In this document: in pieces, positions 60,201 through 64,000 of the stretch
How positions within the stretch are numbered: the first letter of the stretch is position 1
Layout: each line of letters starts with the position of its first letter
NCBI RefSeq assembly: GCF_921293095.1
Contig: NC_060246.1
Coordinates: 139,066,198 to 139,130,197, forward strand
DNA length: 64,000 nt
Source: Ischnura elegans
Lineage: Eukaryota; Arthropoda; Insecta; Odonata; Coenagrionidae
Direction of reading: 5' to 3'
Position numbers and translations under genes: made by a program
Notes under the pieces: model-generated
Told to the model about the DNA's origin: nothing
The model's database searches: none
What the model saw: the letters and a program-made list of their open reading frames with translations, nothing else

Positions 60201-63196
60201 CGCTTCATATGCTAGATTTTTGAGGAATGATAAATATGAACGAATTTCATCAGTGATCCAGGATTTTTTTCTTTTTGCATTCTGGGCTTTCCTTATCTCG
60301 AGAGGGAAAGCTACATTAAAATGGTGAAGGAAAATTGAACAAAAACTTTGAAAACTCTCCTCAAAGGATTCAGCATTGAAAACATCTGCCTAGTCTTGGA
60401 AGATGAGAGTTGTTCTGAAGTATGACATACATATTTAGATCCAAGAAGATTCTAGTTGAATATGTTTTAATTTTAGGTGGCACAAAAAAACTGCATGTAG
60501 ATATGATAGGCAAGTGATCAGATATTTGTTCATTTAGTAAGAATATTGTCAATCAAAGTTTGAGTGGAATGAGTTACACGGGCGCAGCTAGGAATTAAGG
60601 CTGGGGGGGGGGGGGGTTTAGGCACAACTAATACTGGGGTGTCTGGGGGTGTGGAATACCTGCCAGGGTAAGTGGGAGGTGCGGGGGCACTCCTTTAGAA
60701 AATTCTCAAGATAAAGGGTTCAAAATGGTGAGTTTTATGGCTTTCAGAGGGATATTTTATTAATATTTATGCTATTCTGTAAGTAATATTAATCCAATTA
60801 AGAATAATGGATTAAACTTTTAAAAATTTCTGAGATCTGGGTGGGGGGGTTTATCCCTCAAACCCCCCCCCCCCTCGCTGTGCCACTGATGAGTTACACT
60901 GGTAGGCATAAAATTAGTTACATCAATGTTAAAAGCTGCAATAGTATTGAGGAAGTCAATTTTGTCATTTGTCCTTAAAGTAGATTGCAATTGAAATCAC
61001 CAGTAATAATTATTTTGGAAAACCTCTTAACATTGATGTTTGTCTTCAATCAATCTGTAGAATTTATCGAAAACACCTGAAGATTAGTTCGAGGTGATCG
61101 TTATACCAACACAACAATGACATGTACATCACCTTTGATTATTTCCGTGACACAATATTCGAAAAGCCTGTCTTCTGCTCTTGGCAAACGCAAGCACTTT
61201 AGGGGAATATAATTATGAGATTCATGAGTAAATATCATAATTCCTCCATTCTTACAAGATGTATGGCAAAAAACATCTGCCATATGGTATCCTGGAAGGT
61301 TTATAAAACACATTTCGGCACTTTTTAACCAATGTTCGTTCAGACAAACAACGTCAGGTTTATGTTCATGAACAAGCACTTCCAATTGCAACAGTTTGTT
61401 TCGTAAGCATTGCACGTTAAGGTCTAGCGCATCCAACTTTGCTGGAGCTAACCGGGTGGGGACTTCTGGGTTGCCTTCCGAACGAAATACCTGTGTACCG
61501 ACACATATTCAGGCCATGCACCCTGAATGAGAATATTGCCAATTTCGGGATTGACAGAAACCCGGAAGGAGGCATACTTATCATCCCCTACTTTTAGTTG
61601 CTCAATGTCCAAGTCATTACACTTTACCTAAGGCTTTTTTTCCATGATAAATTTTGTCAGGGAATCAACAGTCGTATCAGGACGAAACTTCCACACGTGT
61701 AGATGCATCCTGCGGGGAACACCCACTAAGTTGCGAACAAAGTACTGATGGCCATTCATCATCTTCTGTATCTTTTCTTCTCTGTCTTGATTTCACCTCG
61801 ATGAAGTTTTCACCATCAGTGGATGAAAACGATTCACATATCCCACTTGTTTCCTCTCTGGTATTACATTGCCCATTGATCCAGCGATGGGGGGCTTAGT
61901 GAAGGTTACACATTTTGTAACATTATCGGACTTACAATTAGACACAATTTTTTTATGCCGCAGTAAGTTATAATCTACTCGAATCATTGTTGAATTTTTT
62001 GGTCCAGGCACAGACTGAGCTGCAGGTATGATGAAAGAGTCGGAAACTGGTTAGGGATTAATGCAGATGTGACCTTTGGGAATCACCAACTTACTTTCAT
62101 GAGTATTGAGCTGTGAGGATACAGAGTAATGGATATGAGTAAAAGGAAATGATATAGAATGGAAAATAAGGGAATTTCATTAAGAAATATGTTTTTGTAT
62201 GCAGCTGAAAATGTGAAAACATTATGAAGACGTGGAACCGATTGAAATACATAATTTGATTGAAAATTTTGAAATCGGTGTATGTTGTCAAATGCCAACT
62301 TATAACCAATAAATAGTTTATAATTATGAAAATTATATTATTAATACCATTATCATTGTTCATTCCTGTGAATAGTTACTCATAATTCACTATATGCAAG
62401 AAAAAATTCCAGACTGTTGGACAAAAATTTCAGGATGACCACATACCATTAAAAATCTTGAACTCTGAAAATTATTCTTAAATTTTCTGTGAAATTTCTA
62501 TGAAGTTCTAGTTACAATTAAGAATTTTCAAAATTTACTTTAAAAGGTATCTCTAATTTAGAATTACAACAGTGTATGAAATGAGGCTTAGAATAAGGAA
62601 TTGTTTTTCAGTCAGTAAACGAAACTCTATTTTTAGATGTTGTATTCTTTGCTTTATTGACTCCAATACTACAAACTAACTATGAAATTCCTACTTCTGG
62701 TTTCTATTCTCATTGTTTATAAAATTAAACATGGTAAATATTTTTCGTGGAAAATTCCCATCTTGCAAATTTGTATTTTTGCATGCCTCATATAAATCTA
62801 TGAATTATTTGGTACCAAACTGTTCTTAGTTAATTCTGCCCACCGCATTCTATGTACATTCAGTTTTGGCTGTACAAATAGAGATAATAATTATAATATA
62901 GGAGAATAGGAGTCATATAACATGTCTATGTTCACAGGTTTTACTGGGAAATACATGATGTTTGGATGAAGATTCGTGGAAAGGATTGCCCTCCAAGCGA
63001 CAGCATTACTGGTCAGCTGATTTGGCGGGAATATTTTTACACTATGTCTGTAGACAATCCATTTTATGCTGAAATGGAGCGCAACCCTATATGCTTAACT
63101 ATTCCATGGGTTGATGATGATGAAAACTTACAAAAATGGGCTAAAGGAGAAACTGGATATCCATTTATTGATGCATCAATGAGGCAGCTTCTTCTG
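42081..63196 (+). CDS. cry1: Cryptochrome, Drosophila type (CRY1), 5' part (continues beyond the right edge)
   Basis: Blue-light photoreceptor of the circadian clock, using FAD; in Drosophila it triggers TIMELESS degradation. Exons 42081-42237, 42355-42527, 42634-42795, 46134-46238, 53999-54243 and 62938-63196 join in frame to 367 codons of an expected 530-560. Residues about 14-165 form the photolyase-like alpha/beta domain ([53 protein letters not shown]). From about 200 the FAD domain begins ([26 protein letters not shown] at 306-319, [19 protein letters not shown] at 348-366). FEQDCEPIW and SHTLWDP match Drosophila CRY rather than vertebrate-like CRY2. The start is the only ATG before the conserved region. 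Intron 4 (7.8 kb) and intron 5 (8.7 kb) are full of transposons; no exon is disrupted. Confidence 0.95.
42355..42527 (+). CDS. cry1: Cryptochrome exon 2
   Basis: Acceptor GCGCAG, donor GTATGT, phases 1 and 0. It encodes [39 protein letters not shown] and ends FEQ. Confidence 0.95.
42634..42795 (+). CDS. cry1: Cryptochrome exon 3
   Basis: Acceptor TTCAG, donor GTTAGT, phase 0 at both ends. It encodes [28 protein letters not shown] and PPLTYQLFI. Confidence 0.95.
43026..43481. repeat. Foldback MITE in cryptochrome intron 3
   Basis: The outer ends AAGGCCTGGTTACA and TGTAACCAGGCCTT are inverted. Arms of about 170 bp (about 43033-43190 and 43268-43435) pair with roughly 85 percent identity. A partial extra copy of arm sequence lies just left, at about 42965-43020. 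The long minus-strand frame over it is a product of the repeat and not a gene. Confidence 0.8.
43482..45238. other. Cryptochrome intron 3; no other gene recognised
   Basis: AT-rich intronic DNA with no supported feature. Confidence 0.5.
45239..45963. mobile_element. TTAA-target foldback MITE (piggyBac-like), 725 bp
   Basis: TTAA on both sides (45235-45238 and 45964-45967). The ends are CCCTGTCACTGCT and AGCAGTGAAAGGG; CCCT-first ends next to TTAA are typical of piggyBac. The two halves are largely inverted complements around about 45605 (for example CACTCCTGCCAATCAAGTA pairs with TACTTGATTGGCAGGAGTG). No transposase. Confidence 0.85.
46134..46238 (+). CDS. cry1: Cryptochrome exon 4
   Basis: A 35-codon exon between TTTTTTTTCAG and the donor GTTAGA. 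It encodes [12 protein letters not shown] and ends LLDEFE. The residues align with the linker between the N-terminal and FAD domains of Drosophila CRY. Confidence 0.9.
46261..46523. mobile_element. hAT-like MITE just after cryptochrome exon 4
   Basis: The ends CAGTGGCGCCGACT and, inverted, CATGGGTGCCGACT match the hAT pattern. It begins 22 bp after the exon 4 donor. No convincing 8-bp duplication was found, so boundaries or age may blur it. Non-coding. Confidence 0.55.
46972..47420 (-). pseudogene. 3' end of a CR1/Daphne-like LINE
   Basis: The minus-strand frame reads [39 protein letters not shown] and [15 protein letters not shown]. This is the pattern found at the C-terminus of CR1/Daphne-like reverse transcriptases ([19 protein letters not shown]). 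Frameshifts are present. The 3' end near 46972 runs into TTAAATAAATAGATC, like a LINE tail. The 5' part is missing. Confidence 0.6.
47408..47545 (-). repeat. Short RTE-like LINE fragment
   Basis: AGCAGCCTAAGGGCCAATAT and neighbouring words match about 53330-53450 within the RTE-like LINE at 52225-53965, in the same orientation. It is a decayed fragment. Confidence 0.5.
47546..48171. other. Cryptochrome intron 4; no other gene recognised
   Basis: AT-rich intronic DNA with no supported feature. Confidence 0.5.
48172..51560 (-). mobile_element. Nearly intact CR1/jockey-like LINE
   Basis: A non-LTR retrotransposon lying antisense to cryptochrome in intron 4. The coding region 51544-48404 is followed by a 230-base 3' region ending in TAAATAAATAAATTTTAAA. 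No ORF1 is seen, so the copy is either 5' truncated or a single-ORF type. One in-frame stop separates it from a complete endonuclease-reverse transcriptase, which suggests recent insertion. Confidence 0.85.
48404..51544 (-). pseudogene. LINE endonuclease-reverse transcriptase with 2A-like N-terminus, one stop codon
   Basis: Read from ATG 51544, 1046 codons long with a single TGA (50596-50594) in the middle and the same frame on both sides; CGA to TGA is the likely change. Order: N-terminal hydrophobic segment (about 24-41), a 2A-like motif GDMQLNPGP (residues 121-129), an APE-type endonuclease ([31 protein letters not shown]), and the reverse transcriptase ([60 protein letters not shown] with both catalytic Asp). 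It would copy its RNA at nicked chromosomal DNA. Plus-strand frames over this span are shadows. Confidence 0.9.
51561..52224. other. Cryptochrome intron 4; no other gene recognised
   Basis: AT-rich intronic DNA with no supported feature. Confidence 0.5.
52225..53965 (-). pseudogene. RTE-like LINE, decayed reverse transcriptase
   Basis: Read right to left, three frames carry a linker ([20 protein letters not shown], 53922-53725), a first RT block ([20 protein letters not shown], 53678-53460) and the palm ([73 protein letters not shown]; 53375-52626). The usual catalytic FADD is FAVN here. Frameshifts separate the parts. The 3' region continues to about 52225. The element type, with KKKNLL and RCYILS near the end, is common in insects as endonuclease-reverse transcriptase. 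The plus-strand frame at 53443-53967 is its antisense. Confidence 0.85.
53999..54243 (+). CDS. cry1: Cryptochrome exon 5
   Basis: Acceptor ATCATCAG, donor GTAAGA. It encodes [50 protein letters not shown] and [11 protein letters not shown]. The last arginine codon is split and completed by exon 6. Confidence 0.95.
54428..54530 (+). repeat. tRNA-derived SINE head
   Basis: GGTCCTGGTGGCACAACTGG contains an A box (TGGCACAACTGG). About 45 bases on, GGTTCTGACTTTGAGTCCC is a B box with inserted bases. The tRNA arms do not fold into a functional tRNA. The body and 3' end beyond 54530 are not clear. Confidence 0.55.
54531..55910. other. Cryptochrome intron 5; no other gene recognised
   Basis: G-rich on the plus strand at about 54630-55290, otherwise AT-rich. 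No supported exon or repeat boundary. Confidence 0.45.
56296..58295 (+). mobile_element. Tigger-like non-autonomous element in the LINE
   Basis: The right end is TCTACTG followed by TA (58296-58297), with a subterminal TTACGAA-rich region. The left end is damaged: it starts near CAGCGTTGTTACGAAGTTC and lacks part of the CAGTAGACTCTC terminus. LINE codons stop at one border and resume at the other. The AT-target MITE 57544-58206 sits inside it. Same family as 610-1320 and 63357-64000. A 72-codon frame at 56744-56962 resembles no transposase I can name. Confidence 0.7.
57544..58206. mobile_element. AT-target MITE (ISL2EU-like) nested in the Tigger-like element
   Basis: 663 bp, ends AGGGTGG and CTACCCT, flanked by AT (57542-57543 and 58207-58208). 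The other copy of the host element (63357-64000) has ATTCCTAAAAG uninterrupted at this place. This empty site shows that AT, not TA, was duplicated. Confidence 0.82.
58298..59898 (-). pseudogene. LINE reverse transcriptase, split by a TTAA element
   Basis: From 59898: [98 protein letters not shown] and [11 protein letters not shown] with both catalytic Asp intact. The frame is interrupted at 59017 by the 300-bp element. It resumes at 58713 with [15 protein letters not shown], then stops and frame changes. Inactive. Confidence 0.88.
58718..59017. mobile_element. TTAA-target MITE (piggyBac-like), 300 bp, in the LINE
   Basis: TTAA on both sides (58714-58717 and 59018-59021). The ends CACATTGACCGCCATG and CATGGCGGTCAACGTG are inverted repeats with one or two mismatches. 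The left part has inverted GCCGGTCA/TGACCGG repeats. Removing it and one TTAA reunites the LINE coding sequence. Confidence 0.9.
60577..60888. mobile_element. hAT MITE in the LINE
   Basis: The left end is CACGGGCGCAGCTAGG; the right end, inverted, is CAGTGGCACAGCGAGG. ATGAGTTA flanks both sides (60569-60576 and 60889-60896), an exact 8-bp duplication. It shares its interior with 7826-8107. Runs of G near the left and C near the right end are part of the family. Confidence 0.88.
61090..61440 (-). pseudogene. LINE endonuclease fragment
   Basis: [21 protein letters not shown] leads into [32 protein letters not shown] and FEYCVTEI. This is the N-terminal half of an APE-type endonuclease belonging to the LINE at 55911-62010; CLNEHWL corresponds to the LTETWL box. 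Confidence 0.75.
62011..62937. other. Cryptochrome intron 5; no other gene recognised
   Basis: AT-rich intronic DNA with no supported feature before the exon 6 acceptor. Confidence 0.5.
62938..63196 (+). CDS. cry1: Cryptochrome exon 6
   Basis: Acceptor TTCACAG, donor GTATGT. It encodes [35 protein letters not shown] and [20 protein letters not shown]. The [14 protein letters not shown] and TGYPFIDA blocks line the FAD pocket in this family. W348 stands where Drosophila CRY has a tryptophan of its electron-transfer chain. The rest of the FAD domain is beyond the window. Confidence 0.95.
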
Positions 63197-63356
63197 GTAT
63201 GTTAATATTTATGAGAATCTGGTCAGAAAAAGCGGGGGATGAACTTATATATGGACCCTCTGAATACAAAATGCTCCGAACAATTACTTCTTTTACACAA
63301 AGGCTTAAAATATTCTTATTTCCCAATTAATTAAATTTAATTTGATTGGCTTAATA

Positions 63357-64000
63357 CAGTGATCTCTGGTTTTTACGAAGTTCATGGGTCCAAAAAACTG
63401 GAGGTTTGTAATAACGATCTTTGTAAGAGCATTTCTTTTAGGAATCACAAAAAAAAAATAACTAGCCAAAATTCCATATCTCTTAAATCTCTCATACTTA
63501 TAGTTGAACTGTGGAATAGCTTCAGAGTCATGTGTATGATATACGCAATTAAATTATACACAAATCCTGTAAGTCCTCGACGTGCGAACAAGATGTATTT
63601 CTGAGACCTTGTTCATAAGATGATAAACCTATGCGAGGCATCAAAAAGTGTGGTTATCCTGCAGAATACAAAGCTGCATTACAGTTTTGAATTAACTTGA
63701 CATGATTGTCACGAACTGATCCAGCTGCAAGTCCAACGTGGCTGAAGCTGAAAAAAACTGGTTTTCATGGTTAGGAAGAACGGGCAATATGCTGAACAGT
63801 TCCTGACAACGAAACAAATTTATTGATACTTTGTTCTGACCGCAAGTGTGAGTTCCTTTATGCCACACCGTGTTACTTCGGCAAACTCCCTAGGCGACAA
63901 ATTTGATTTATGTATTACATCACAAAATAGTGCCTCGCTATTACTGCCTCTTGCACAACTTCATTTATGCGACTATTTTGTGTGTCTTGAATATGCCATC
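63357..64000 (-). mobile_element. Tigger-like element, running off the right edge
   Basis: TA (63355-63356) then CAGTGATCTCTGG and a TTACGAA-containing subterminal region. It is the reverse-oriented partner of 56296-58295. CTTTTAGGAATCAC near 63440 is the uninterrupted version of the site that carries a MITE at 57544-58206. Its other end is beyond the window. Confidence 0.65.

Larger units (their letters stand above)
55911..62010 (-). mobile_element. Jockey/CR1-like LINE cut by three DNA transposons
   Basis: Antisense to cryptochrome in intron 5. Pieces in order: endonuclease (about 61440-61090), linker with [20 protein letters not shown] and [19 protein letters not shown] (60560-59950), reverse transcriptase (59898-59020), thumb and C-terminus (58713-58298), last codons (about 56295-56120, [16 protein letters not shown]), and a tail at (TTATTA)n, about 55911-55945. 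Insertions separate them at 60577-60888, 58718-59017 and 56296-58295. The right-hand limit is approximate. Confidence 0.8.

Noticed and set aside
1..64000. CRISPR array, bacterial operon or prophage
   Set aside because: Spliced animal genes, insect transposons and long introns throughout; no regularly spaced short repeats.

Overview
The window is nuclear DNA from an arthropod, almost certainly an insect with a large, repeat-rich, AT-rich genome. Two conserved genes show this: an Axin gene, and a cryptochrome that is plainly of the Drosophila (light-sensing, type 1) kind. Both are split by long introns with ordinary GT/AG borders. The rest is mostly introns and transposable elements of insect character: Tigger/pogo, hAT, TTAA-type (piggyBac-like), an AT-target MITE, a Helitron, CR1/jockey-like and RTE-like LINEs, tRNA-derived SINEs and foldback elements. 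I cannot name the species. A non-dipteran insect that keeps type 1 CRY is the safest reading.

Layout. 1-16.4 kb is a transposon accumulation. It holds a MITE split by a second transposon that carries a decayed orphan protein, a Helitron with a helicase relic and a nested hAT MITE, a 186-bp palindrome, a Tigger element with an intact 532-codon transposase, and a Tigger-like non-autonomous element. 18.0-28.9 kb holds the 5' half of Axin on the minus strand: five exons joining in frame to 514 complete codons, from the tankyrase-binding motif through the RGS domain to the SLTDSSV block. The GSK3-, beta-catenin- and DIX-coding exons are not visible and probably lie left of the window. A possible non-coding first exon sits near 33.3 kb. 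30-42 kb is intron and intergenic DNA with a few repeats. 42.08-63.2 kb holds six exons of cryptochrome on the plus strand (first 367 codons); the remaining exons lie beyond the right edge. Its introns carry a nearly intact LINE with a 2A-like motif, an RTE relic, a LINE cut by three DNA transposons (one of which contains a fourth), several TTAA and hAT MITEs and a tRNA-derived SINE.

The two genes are transcribed away from each other, about 8.5-13 kb apart. Axin is the scaffold of the Wnt/beta-catenin destruction complex; cryptochrome resets the circadian clock in response to light. The sequence does not show that they work together. A canonical E-box and a cAMP-response-like palindrome lie about 200-230 bp upstream of the cryptochrome start.

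The least expected signals are: small RNA-like modules (CTGANGA, one base, hairpin, GAAA) recurring in four unrelated repeats; a TTA-target transposon carrying remnants of a widespread but uncharacterised protein family; a LINE whose open reading frame starts with a 2A-like peptide and is broken by only one stop codon; and an Axin leader whose upstream ORF ends in ATGA overlap with the main start.
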